Assembly (NCBI GenBank): GCA_000431975.1
Contig: HF988418.1
Coordinates: 1 to 32,664, forward strand
Source of the DNA: Prevotella sp. CAG:924
GTDB lineage: Bacteria; Bacteroidota; Bacteroidia; Bacteroidales; Bacteroidaceae
Direction: 5' to 3'
Length of the DNA stretch: 32,664 nucleotides
The notes under the pieces were generated by a model, which was not told the DNA's origin, ran no database searches, and saw only the letters and a list, made by a program, of their open reading frames with translations. Positions 1 through 7,628 of this stretch are shown in pieces (positions within the stretch are counted from its first letter, which is position 1; each line of letters opens with the position of its first letter). A program made the position numbers and the translations under genes.

Positions 1-359
1 CATCTGAGCAGCATATCTCCCCTATATTTATCGGATGAGCCTTTTTTAAACTAACAACTCATATCTTTTATCCTCCAAAATGACCAGATGACCTTATCTT
101 CAATAATCACCACGACAATTTTCTGTAAATTAATATTATAAAGTTACTATCATTTTCATTGACTCATGTAATAATAGTTTCTTTAAACCATTTTATATTT
201 GAAAACTCGTGTTGATTTTGTACACTTCGTTGAACATTGCAATACAAAGATTTAAAGAAGAAATTTGTCGGAAAATTCTTCGTTTTATCCCTATTTTCCC
301 GTAACTTTGCATACATTACCATAAAACAGCAAAAAAATCAATTAATTAGCAAGATAACA
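1..359. other. AT-rich leader upstream of leuS
   Basis: I see no gene in this stretch. It is AT-rich. A T-run follows GGATGAGCC near position 40 and could be the tail of a terminator whose left arm lies outside the window, but I cannot confirm that. The only recognisable element is the leuS promoter near 279-309. An open frame runs from 237 into leuS, but its first 41 codons are AT-rich, do not resemble LeuRS and cover that promoter, so I treat them as non-coding. Confidence 0.6.
279..309 (+). promoter_or_regulatory. leuS promoter (Bacteroidota type)
   Basis: TAACTTTG at 302-309 matches the Bacteroidota -7 consensus TAnnTTTG. TTCG at 279-282, 19 bases upstream, is one base off the -33 box TTTG. 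Transcription would begin around 315, leaving a leader of about 45 bases before the ATG at 360. This placement also argues against translation starting at 237. Confidence 0.6.
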
Positions 360-3218
360 ATGGATTACAACTTCAGCGAAATCGAGAAGAAATGGCAGAA
401 GGCTTGGGTGGAAAGCCAGACCTACAAGGTTGTGGAAGATCCAAGCAAAAAAAAGTACTATGTACTCAACATGTTCCCTTATCCTTCAGGAGCCGGTCTC
501 CATGTGGGGCATCCCCTCGGCTATATTGCCAGCGACATCTATGCCCGCTACAAGCGTCTGAAAGGTTTCAACGTGTTGAACCCAATGGGCTACGATGCCT
601 ATGGACTGCCCGCTGAACAATACGCTATCCAAACAGGTCAACACCCTGAAAAAACTACCAATGAGAACATCGCACACTATCGTGAGCAGCTCGATAAAAT
701 TGGATTCTGCTTCGACTGGGACCGTGAAGTACGTACCTGTGACCCAAAATACTATCATTGGACACAGTGGGCTTTTCAACGTATGTTTGAAAGCTACTAT
801 GATAATGATCTGAAGAAGGCACAACCCATCACAAAACTGATCTCTCATCTTGAGAACCACGGCACGGAAGGACTGAATGCAGCCTGCTCTGATGACACCC
901 TCTCTTTCACTGCTGACGAGTGGAAGCAGATGGACGATAAGCAGAAGAGTGATACACTAATGAACTGGCGTATTGCCTATAAAGGAGAAACCAGCGTCAA
1001 CTGGTGTCCCGGACTGGGTACGGTACTGGCCAACGACGAAGTCGTTGACGGTGTCAGCGTACGTGGTGGCTTCCCTGTGGTACAGCGCAAGATGCAACAA
1101 TGGTGTCTACGCACTTCCGCGTATTCACAGCGTCTGCTTGACGGACTCGACACCGTACAGTGGACTGACTCATTGAAAGAAACCCAGCGCAACTGGATAG
1201 GACGAAGCGAAGGAACGGAAGTGGTCTTCTCTGTAAAAGACTCAGATGTTAAATTCACCATCTTTACCACACGTGCCGATACGATGTTTGGTGTCACTTT
1301 CATGGTGCTTGCCCCTGAAAGCGACTACGTACAACAGGTCGTTACTCCCGAACAGAAAACTGAGGTCGACCAGTATCTTGACTACGTGAAGAGCCGTACA
1401 GAGCTCGATCGTATCAGCGACCGCAAGGTGACCGGTGTATTCTCAGGCTCTTATGCCATCAATCCCTTCACCGGCGATGCCATACCTATCTGGATTTCTG
1501 AATATGTACTTGCCGGTTATGGTACCGGTGCCATCATGGCCGTACCTGCCCATGATAGCCGCGACTATGCCTTTGCCAAGCACTTCAATCTCCCCATCAT
1601 TCCTCTTATCGAAGGAGCCGATGTAAGCGAAGAGAGCTTTGATGCTAAGGAAGGTATCGTGACTAACTCGCCAGTAGCAGGAAAACAGAGTCTCGACGGC
1701 TTCTCACTTAATGGACTGACTGTTAAGGAAGCCATCGCCGCAACTAAAAAATTTGTCACTGAAAAAGGTATTGGCCGCGTGAAAGTAAACTATCGTCTAC
1801 GTGATGCTATTTTCTCACGCCAACGCTATTGGGGTGAGCCGTTCCCCGTGTACTACAAGAACGGAATTCCTTGCATGATCCCTGAAGAATGCCTGCCCGT
1901 AGAGCTGCCTGAAATTTCAGAATACAAGCCTACCGAGACTGGCGAGCCACCTCTCGGACGTGCCAAGGTATGGGCCTGGGACGAACAGAATAAAAAAATT
2001 GTTTCTAACGATCTGATAGATAATAAAACCGTATTCCCCATCGACCTGTACACCATGCCAGGCTTCGCAGGTTCTTCAGCCTACTATCTCCGCTACATGG
2101 ATCCTCACAACGACAATGCCCTATTGTCGAAAGAGGCTGATGCGTACTGGCGTCACGTCGATCTCTATGTAGGAGGTACAGAACACGCTACCGGTCACCT
2201 CATCTACTCACGCTTCTGGAACAAATTTCTCTTCGATCTCGGTGTAAGCTGCGAGGAAGAGCCATTCCAGAAACTCGTCAACCAAGGTATGATCCAGGGA
2301 CGTTCCAACTTTGTGTATCGTGTCAACGCCGCTGATGCCGATACGAAGCCCGTATTCGTATCTAAGGGACTCAAAGACCAATACGACACTACTCCTATTC
2401 ACGTATGGGTAAACCTTGTTAAAAACGATATCCTCGATCAGGAAGCCTTCCGCAACTGGCGTCCAGAGTTTAAGAATGCATCGTTTATCTGTGAGGACGG
2501 AAAATATGTGTGTGGCTGGGCCATCGAGAAGATGAGTAAGTCGATGTACAATGTAGTGAATCCCGATGACATCATTGCCGAATATGGTGCTGATACACTC
2601 CGTCTGTATGAGATGTTCCTCGGCCCGGTAGAAGCCAGCAAGCCTTGGGATACCAATGGTATCGACGGTTGCCACCGTTTCCTCAAGAAATTCTGGTCGC
2701 TTTTTTGGGAGAACCGCACCGATAAGTGGCTTGTCACTGACGATGAGCCGTCAAAAGACAGTCTCAAGAGCGTACACAAGCTCATCAAGAAAGTAAGTGC
2801 AGACATTGAACAGTTCTCTTACAATACCTCAATCTCTGCCTTTATGATCTGTGTCAATGAGCTTACGCAACAGAAATGCCACTCCCGTGCCGCTCTCGAA
2901 CCGATCGTCGTACTGCTTGCTCCTTTCGCACCCCATATTGCTGAAGAGCTTTGGCACCAGCTCGGTCACAAAACGACTGTCTGTGACGCTCAGTGGCCTA
3001 CATGGGACGACTCGCTTCTTGTAGAAAGCGAAATGCAGATGATGGTCAGTTTCAACGGTAAAGCCCGTTTCCAGATCACTTTACCTGCTGATGCCTCCAA
3101 TGACGAAATCCAAAAGACGGCTCTCGCCGATGAGCGTTCTGCTAAGTACATCGGAGAGAAAAAGGTTGTCAAGGTGATTGTCGTACCCAAACGCATCATC
3201 AATATTGTAATTAAATAA
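360..3218 (+). CDS. leuS: Leucyl-tRNA synthetase
   Basis: This cytoplasmic class I synthetase charges tRNA-Leu with leucine and edits mischarged products. Starting at ATG 360 gives 952 residues, close to the family's usual length plus the insertions seen in Bacteroidota. The HIGH-type motif is HVGH at residues 48-51 and the KMSKS loop is at 724-728. The CP1 editing domain shows the threonine-rich peptide TTRADTMFG at 303-311 and VPAHDSRD at 395-402, whose Asp399 corresponds to the conserved editing aspartate. The end VPKRIINIVI fits the LeuRS C-terminal domain. I chose ATG 360 because the protein then begins MDYNFSEIEKKWQ, the normal LeuRS N-terminus, and because a -7 box lies in the 41 codons upstream. 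It has its own promoter and is followed by a terminator hairpin, so it is probably monocistronic. Confidence 0.97.
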   Translation: MDYNFSEIEKKWQKAWVESQTYKVVEDPSKKKYYVLNMFPYPSGAGLHVGHPLGYIASDIYARYKRLKGFNVLNPMGYDAYGLPAEQYAIQTGQHPEKTTNENIAHYREQLDKIGFCFDWDREVRTCDPKYYHWTQWAFQRMFESYYDNDLKKAQPITKLISHLENHGTEGLNAACSDDTLSFTADEWKQMDDKQKSDTLMNWRIAYKGETSVNWCPGLGTVLANDEVVDGVSVRGGFPVVQRKMQQWCLRTSAYSQRLLDGLDTVQWTDSLKETQRNWIGRSEGTEVVFSVKDSDVKFTIFTTRADTMFGVTFMVLAPESDYVQQVVTPEQKTEVDQYLDYVKSRTELDRISDRKVTGVFSGSYAINPFTGDAIPIWISEYVLAGYGTGAIMAVPAHDSRDYAFAKHFNLPIIPLIEGADVSEESFDAKEGIVTNSPVAGKQSLDGFSLNGLTVKEAIAATKKFVTEKGIGRVKVNYRLRDAIFSRQRYWGEPFPVYYKNGIPCMIPEECLPVELPEISEYKPTETGEPPLGRAKVWAWDEQNKKIVSNDLIDNKTVFPIDLYTMPGFAGSSAYYLRYMDPHNDNALLSKEADAYWRHVDLYVGGTEHATGHLIYSRFWNKFLFDLGVSCEEEPFQKLVNQGMIQGRSNFVYRVNAADADTKPVFVSKGLKDQYDTTPIHVWVNLVKNDILDQEAFRNWRPEFKNASFICEDGKYVCGWAIEKMSKSMYNVVNPDDIIAEYGADTLRLYEMFLGPVEASKPWDTNGIDGCHRFLKKFWSLFWENRTDKWLVTDDEPSKDSLKSVHKLIKKVSADIEQFSYNTSISAFMICVNELTQQKCHSRAALEPIVVLLAPFAPHIAEELWHQLGHKTTVCDAQWPTWDDSLLVESEMQMMVSFNGKARFQITLPADASNDEIQKTALADERSAKYIGEKKVVKVIVVPKRIINIVIK

Positions 3219-3234
3219 TTCAGATATGTTGTGC

Positions 3235-3295
3235 CCCGGCTGTTTCAGAGAAAACAAAACAGCTCTAAAACAGCCGGGACAAATGTTTTTCTTTC
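3235..3295 (+). terminator. Terminator downstream of leuS
   Basis: A perfect 11-bp inverted repeat, CCCGGCTGTTT (3235-3245) and AAACAGCCGGG (3268-3278), with a 22-base loop is followed by a T-rich run from 3286. It has the form of an intrinsic terminator separating leuS from the downstream yitT-type gene. Confidence 0.75.
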
Positions 3296-3319
3296 TTCTA
3301 CCCCTTAAAATCCAATCCT

Positions 3320-4273
3320 ATGACCATTGACCATCGACTTATAATCAACGAGGCAAAAGACTACCTCTTCATCACACTCGGTCTGATGCTCTATGCATTT
3401 GCATGGACCATCTTTCTGTTACCTTACGAGATCGTAACAGGTGGTGTTACAGGACTTGCCGCCATTATCTACTACGCTACAAGTTTTCCCATTGAGAACA
3501 GCTATTTCTTCATCAATGTGGTTCTTCTTGTCGTAGCTCTGAAAATTCTAGGATTAAAATTTCTACTCAAGACCATCTATGCCATTACAGTCCTTTCCTT
3601 CTTACTGTGGGCCTCACAACAATTGATGCCCCATGACGCCTCCGGACACTTCATAAAGATCCTCGGAGAAGGACAAGACTTTATGTCGCTCCTCATCGGT
3701 TGTACGATGACAGGAACTTCACTGGCCATTGTCTTCATGAACAACGGTTCAACGGGTGGCACGGATATCATTGCCGCCTCAGTGAACAAATTCTATAATT
3801 TCTCACTTGGTCAGGTTCTTATCGGCGTCGATCTGTGCATCATCGGCAGTTGTCTCTTTGTTCCCGAATTCGGCGATTCCATCAGCCGTGTACATAAAGT
3901 AGTCTTCGGTCTGTGTACAATGGTAGTCGAGAACTTTATGCTCGACTATGTAATGAATGCCCGTCGCGAGAGCGTCCAGTTCATGATTTTCTCCGAAAAA
4001 TACCAAGAGATAGCTAATGCCATCGGCACACAAATGGACCATGGAGTGACCATTCTCGACGCTCACGGATGGTACACGGGTGAAGAACGTAAAGTATTGT
4101 GTATATTGGCGAAAAAACGGGAAAGTACCACGATATTCCGACTTATCAAGATGATCGATCCCCGTGCGTTCGTCTCCCAAAGTGCTGTCATTGGTGTATA
4201 TGGAGAAGGATTCGACAAGATTAAAGTGAAAATCAAAGAAAAGAAAAAAAATGAAAATAGTATTCGCAACTAA
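3320..4273 (+). CDS. YitT-family integral membrane protein (DUF161 + DUF2179)
   Basis: The 317-residue protein has about six hydrophobic segments in its first two thirds (roughly residues 16-36, 38-55, 60-78, 82-98, 120-142 and 158-182). The first part carries the glycine-rich pieces typical of the YitT_membrane family, VTGGVTGLAAI and NNGSTGGTDIIAA. A soluble C-terminal domain of the DUF2179 type follows from about residue 222 (HGVTILDAHGWYTGEERKVL). The family has no well-established biochemical role, so I give no function beyond an inner-membrane protein with a cytosolic sensory-like tail. The C-terminus is lysine-rich. The last 23 bases overlap the start of rdgB in another frame, implying co-transcription and probably coupled translation. 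Confidence 0.9.
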   Translation: MTIDHRLIINEAKDYLFITLGLMLYAFAWTIFLLPYEIVTGGVTGLAAIIYYATSFPIENSYFFINVVLLVVALKILGLKFLLKTIYAITVLSFLLWASQQLMPHDASGHFIKILGEGQDFMSLLIGCTMTGTSLAIVFMNNGSTGGTDIIAASVNKFYNFSLGQVLIGVDLCIIGSCLFVPEFGDSISRVHKVVFGLCTMVVENFMLDYVMNARRESVQFMIFSEKYQEIANAIGTQMDHGVTILDAHGWYTGEERKVLCILAKKRESTTIFRLIKMIDPRAFVSQSAVIGVYGEGFDKIKVKIKEKKKNENSIRN

Positions 4274-4829
4274 CAATAAGCATAAACTCCATGAAATCAG
4301 AGAAATTCTCGGACAGGAATTTGAGATTATTTCCCTGCGTGAGCTTGGCTGCTATGATGATATCCCAGAAACAGGTACAACCCTCGAAGAGAATGCCTGG
4401 CAGAAAGCTGAGTACATAAACCGGCACTATGGGCCTCTCAATGTCTTTGCTGACGACACCGGACTGGAAGTGACAGCCCTCGATGGTGCTCCCGGTGTAC
4501 ACTCTGCCCGCTATGCAGAAGGCACTGATCATGACAGTGAAGCCAACATGACCAAACTATTGGCCAATCTCAATGGAAAAGAAGACCGCAGTGCCCGCTT
4601 CCGTACTGTCATTGCCCTCATCCTCAATGGTGAACACTATACCTTCGAAGGAGAGGTAAAAGGTCATATAGCATGTGAACGAAGTGGTAACGGAGGTTTC
4701 GGATATGATCCTATCTTCGTGCCTGAGGGATATAATGATTCCTTCGCCGCCTTGGGTGAAGATATCAAGAACAGCATCTCACATCGTGCACGTGCTGTCA
4801 GAAAACTTGCTGATTTCCTCAAAAAATAA
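4251..4829 (+). CDS. rdgB: RdgB/HAM1 dITP/XTP pyrophosphatase
   Basis: This nucleotide-pool sanitising enzyme hydrolyses non-canonical purine triphosphates (dITP, ITP, XTP) to monophosphates and pyrophosphate, keeping deaminated purines out of DNA. Its 192 residues match the family's usual length. The N-terminal FATNNKHK is the nucleotide-binding signature, FADDTGLEV (residues 66-74) holds the catalytic Asp69, FGYDPIFVPEG is the substrate-binding loop, and SHRARAVRKL near the end carries the conserved SHR motif. The start at 4251 is fixed by the canonical MKIVFATNN beginning, so it really does start 23 bases inside the upstream yitT-type gene. Confidence 0.96.
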   Translation: MKIVFATNNKHKLHEIREILGQEFEIISLRELGCYDDIPETGTTLEENAWQKAEYINRHYGPLNVFADDTGLEVTALDGAPGVHSARYAEGTDHDSEANMTKLLANLNGKEDRSARFRTVIALILNGEHYTFEGEVKGHIACERSGNGGFGYDPIFVPEGYNDSFAALGEDIKNSISHRARAVRKLADFLKK

Positions 4830-4839
4830 TATTTCCACA

Positions 4840-4884
4840 CGCCATAACGTTATCTAAGAAAAATAAAACGATAACGTTATGGCG
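4840..4884 (+). repeat. Perfect inverted repeat covering the porZ start codon
   Basis: CGCCATAACGTTATC at 4840-4854 and GATAACGTTATGGCG at 4870-4884 are exact reverse complements (15 bp, 15-base A-rich loop). The ATG of the porZ-like gene (4879-4881) lies inside the right arm. Each arm also contains the 10-base palindrome ATAACGTTAT (4844-4853 and 4871-4880). No T-run follows, so it is not a standard terminator. It could form an mRNA hairpin hiding the start codon, or be a paired operator. Confidence 0.85.
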
Positions 4885-6903
4885 AATCATTCCCTTTCTA
4901 CCTTTCTTCTTTTCGCAACCTTGAGTTGGACTACAGCTTATCCTGCACACGCCCAACAAGGCACATGGCGTGCTTATCTCAGCTATCATCAACCCAAAGA
5001 GATCGTAGAAGCCGGCTCCGACATGGTGTACGTACTCGCTTCCGGCGATCTATATGCCTATAACCGTGCAGACCAAAGCATACAAACTTTTGACAAGACA
5101 ACGGTGCTCTCCGACTGCAGCATAGCCCATATAGCCTATTCTCATAAAGAGAAACGACTTGTCATCGTCTACAGCAATGGCAATATCGATCTACTGGAAC
5201 AAAACAGCAACGTCATCAATATAGCTGATTACATGAATAAGACGATCACAGGTGACAAGACTGTCAACGCCATCAACATCAATGGCTCGACAGCCTATAT
5301 GGCCACACGCTTTGGAATCGTCTGCATAGGAATAGGAAGCGCTGCTATTCTTAATACCTACAATCTTGGATTTTCTGTCAACTATTGTTACGTTAAAGAC
5401 CAGTATCTCTATGCCGCCAACTCGTCAAAAGGACTTTATAGAGGTGCTCTTACCGACAATCTTGCCGATCCTACCCAATGGACTCGTGTAGGCAACTATA
5501 TTGCTCCTGTAGACACAACAGACACCGAACTCAAAAAAACTATCGCCTCACTCAATCCAGGAGGACCACGATACAATAACTTCGGATATATGACTGTAGC
5601 CAACAACAGACTCTACACTGTTCAAGGTGGTGCCGACTACAATGACTGCTCTGCCGCCCCACAAGTGATGGATCTGGCTACAGGCGACTGGACTATCTAT
5701 GATGACAGTCTGCGCACAACACTCGGACATGCCTATCTCAACGCACAGAGTATCGCCGTCGATCCAAACGATCCCGATCATGTATGGGCATCAGGACGAA
5801 CAGGACTTTACGAATATCAGCAAGGACACTTTAAAACATGCTATAACTTCACCAATAGTCCTCTACAAGCAGCAGCCACTGTACAAGCTAACAATCCCAA
5901 CTATGTCATTGTATACAGTGTCATGTATGACTCTAAGGGAAGCCTGTGGATGGAAAACGGATTTGCTCCCGAACGCTCACTCATCGAATTGACAGCCGAC
6001 CGACAATGGGTGACACATGATCAAAAAGCCTTCATGATCGAAAATAGCTACTCCCTCGAATACGTACGACATCTGCAGACTGACTCCCGCGGACTGTTTT
6101 GGGCCGTCAACGACAACTGGACCAAGCCATCATTACTCTGCTATCAACCTTCAAGCAATAATGCCCGCCTCTATTCGAACTTCACCAATACACAGGGAAC
6201 AACTTATTCCATCAACTACTGTCGTGACGTATGTGAAGATCTTGACCATAATATATGGGTATGTACCAATATGGGACCATTCTATCTGACACCCGACGAC
6301 ATCAACAGTCAAAGTGATCTCTTCAATCAACCGATCATTCCACGCAATGATGGTACAAACACCGGTGACTATCTTCTTTCTAATGTCGATATCAAATGTA
6401 TGACTGTAGATGCTGCCGGACGTAAATGGTTCGGTACGGCAGGATCAGGACTCTATTGTATCAGTCGCAATAATATGACACAAGTCTATCACTTCACTGC
6501 TGATAACTCTCCTCTGCTGAGTAATAACATCACTGCTCTGACCCTCGTTCCCTCTACAGGAGAACTCTTTATAGGTACAGAAAACGGACTTTGTTCCTTC
6601 ATGACCAATGATCAGGCTGCAGCTCAAGGCATGACCAGTGAAACAGTAAGAGCCTATCCTAATCCTGTAAAACCTGGTTATGAAGGAGCAATCACCATCA
6701 CTGGCCTAAGCGACAATGCCGATGTGAAAATCACAACGATCAATGGTGTGCTTATCGAACAGGGACGTGCTACAGGAGGAGAATACAAATGGTATGGACT
6801 TAATCGTAGACAGCATAGAGTAGCATCAGGTATTTATTTGGTACAGGTAGCTACACCTGAAGGTGACAAAGGTGTGGTATGTAAAATTGCTATTGTCAAT
6901 TAA
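4879..6903 (+). CDS. porZ: PorZ-like type IX secretion system surface protein
   Basis: The 674-residue protein has a signal peptide (residues 1 to about 26, ending AHAQ) followed directly by the WRAYLSYHQP start characteristic of PorZ-type proteins. Repeated blades such as YMATRFGIVCI, VWASGRTGLYEY, IWVCTNMGPFYL and KWFGTAGSGLYCI indicate two beta-propeller domains of the kind also seen in two-component-regulator propellers. From about residue 590 (AYPNPVKPG) to the end lies a domain resembling T9SS C-terminal sorting domains, with SGIYLVQV. In Porphyromonas gingivalis, PorZ sits on the outer surface with the PorU sortase and helps deliver anionic LPS to cargo. The same role here is inferred from the domain layout. 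A stop codon lies in frame 13-15 bases upstream, so ATG 4879 is the only ATG that gives a signal peptide. The gene follows rdgB by 49 bases and probably belongs to its operon. Confidence 0.82.
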   Translation: MANHSLSTFLLFATLSWTTAYPAHAQQGTWRAYLSYHQPKEIVEAGSDMVYVLASGDLYAYNRADQSIQTFDKTTVLSDCSIAHIAYSHKEKRLVIVYSNGNIDLLEQNSNVINIADYMNKTITGDKTVNAININGSTAYMATRFGIVCIGIGSAAILNTYNLGFSVNYCYVKDQYLYAANSSKGLYRGALTDNLADPTQWTRVGNYIAPVDTTDTELKKTIASLNPGGPRYNNFGYMTVANNRLYTVQGGADYNDCSAAPQVMDLATGDWTIYDDSLRTTLGHAYLNAQSIAVDPNDPDHVWASGRTGLYEYQQGHFKTCYNFTNSPLQAAATVQANNPNYVIVYSVMYDSKGSLWMENGFAPERSLIELTADRQWVTHDQKAFMIENSYSLEYVRHLQTDSRGLFWAVNDNWTKPSLLCYQPSSNNARLYSNFTNTQGTTYSINYCRDVCEDLDHNIWVCTNMGPFYLTPDDINSQSDLFNQPIIPRNDGTNTGDYLLSNVDIKCMTVDAAGRKWFGTAGSGLYCISRNNMTQVYHFTADNSPLLSNNITALTLVPSTGELFIGTENGLCSFMTNDQAAAQGMTSETVRAYPNPVKPGYEGAITITGLSDNADVKITTINGVLIEQGRATGGEYKWYGLNRRQHRVASGIYLVQVATPEGDKGVVCKIAIVN

Positions 6904-7014
6904 TGACAGATTGCGGTTCCATATATTTGTTTTGACAAGCCAAAAAGGCAAATCATATTATATTCATCTTATCTTTTTAAAATAGAAAAATAAAAAAATA
7001 CGATGATGATATAC

Positions 7015-7049
7015 GGTGGAAAAGGGGAAAACTCTTTTCCACCTTTTTT
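7015..7049 (+). terminator. Terminator of the rdgB-porZ operon
   Basis: GGTGGAAAAG (7015-7024) and CTTTTCCACC (7034-7043) form a perfect 10-bp stem with a 9-base loop, followed directly by TTTTTT (7044-7049). It would stop transcription coming from porZ before it enters the DnaA-box cluster. Confidence 0.85.
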
Positions 7050-7059
7050 GTATATTCCG

Positions 7060-7341
7060 TTATCCCCATCAAAGAAATATTTATCAACAGATATGTGGAT
7101 GCTAAAATCTTGATTTATAAGTACAAAATGAGTTTTTCCACATTTATACACAGTGGTGGATAAGCATAGTATGAATAACTTTTGTACTTACGAACTTGTG
7201 GATAATGTGTAAAAAGCATATGGAATAACTTGTGGATTATCCACTGTTTTAAGGAGATTAGGATGGGGATGTGGATATGCACCGACTTATCCTTGAGTTA
7301 TACAGAGGTTATTCTTATGGTTATCCACAGAGTTATCAACA
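7060..7341. other. oriC: Candidate chromosomal replication origin (oriC): DnaA-box cluster
   Basis: Measured against TTATNCACA there are three exact matches: TTATACACA (7144-7152), TTATCCACA (7321-7329) and, inverted, TGTGGATAA (7197-7205). Nine more differ by one base: 7060-7068, 7081-7089, 7134-7142, 7155-7163, 7231-7239, 7237-7245, 7270-7278, 7298-7306 and 7333-7341. Twelve such sites in 282 bp is far above chance. The last two (7321, 7333) are 12 bases apart in the same orientation. An AT-rich tract lies to the left (about 6950-7005). Flanking genes converge on it and both sides end in terminators. Sampled G/C skew reverses across this gap. No dnaA gene is in the window. An alternative is a DnaA titration or regulatory cluster such as datA. 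Confidence 0.72.
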
Positions 7342-7551
7342 ATAAGGAGTATTGAGGATATGTTTTGGATAGAATATGCTGTTATGGTATTGTTTATAGA
7401 CACGGATAGTTGTGGACAGTTTTCTAAGTTTGTGTATATTTTGGAAGAGGCTGATTACAAGGTTGGGTCGAGGATACTTCTTGGATAGATGATAAGGGTT
7501 ATTCTGTATGGAGCAAATATTCTTTGGAGTAGTGGTAGTGGAAGGCTATAT

Positions 7552-7600
7552 GTTAAAAAGACGTGTGTCAATGGATTTTTGTACATTGGCACACGTCTTT
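7552..7600 (-). terminator. Terminator of the DUF4254-GT9 operon
   Basis: AAAGACGTGTGTCAATG (7557-7573) pairs with CATTGGCACACGTCTTT (7584-7600) over 17 bp with one G-U wobble. On the minus strand the stem is followed by a T-run (the complement of 7554-7559). It ends the GT9 transcript before the putative origin. Confidence 0.85.
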
Positions 7601-7628
7601 GTGAGTTTATAGAAAATAGATAAAAATC

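Larger units (their letters stand above)
6904..7628. other. 725-bp non-coding region between converging genes
   Basis: I see no coding potential. The stretch begins with AT-rich sequence (about 6950-7005), which could serve as a DNA unwinding element. A terminator for the porZ operon (7015-7049) follows, then a dense group of DnaA-box-like 9-mers (7060-7341). After that come about 200 bases with no recognised element, and a terminator for the minus-strand GT9 gene (7552-7600). Genes on both sides point into the gap. Confidence 0.75.

Noticed and set aside
237..359. Extra 41 codons at the N-terminus of leuS
   Set aside because: They are AT-rich, unlike any LeuRS N-terminus, and contain the -7 box TAACTTTG; the canonical start is ATG 360.
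7002..7010. GATGATGAT beside the origin candidate as a DnaA-trio element
   Set aside because: The DnaA-trio is read as 3'-GAT-5' repeats next to a DnaA box; neither strand here gives that reading, and the nearest box is about 50 bases away.
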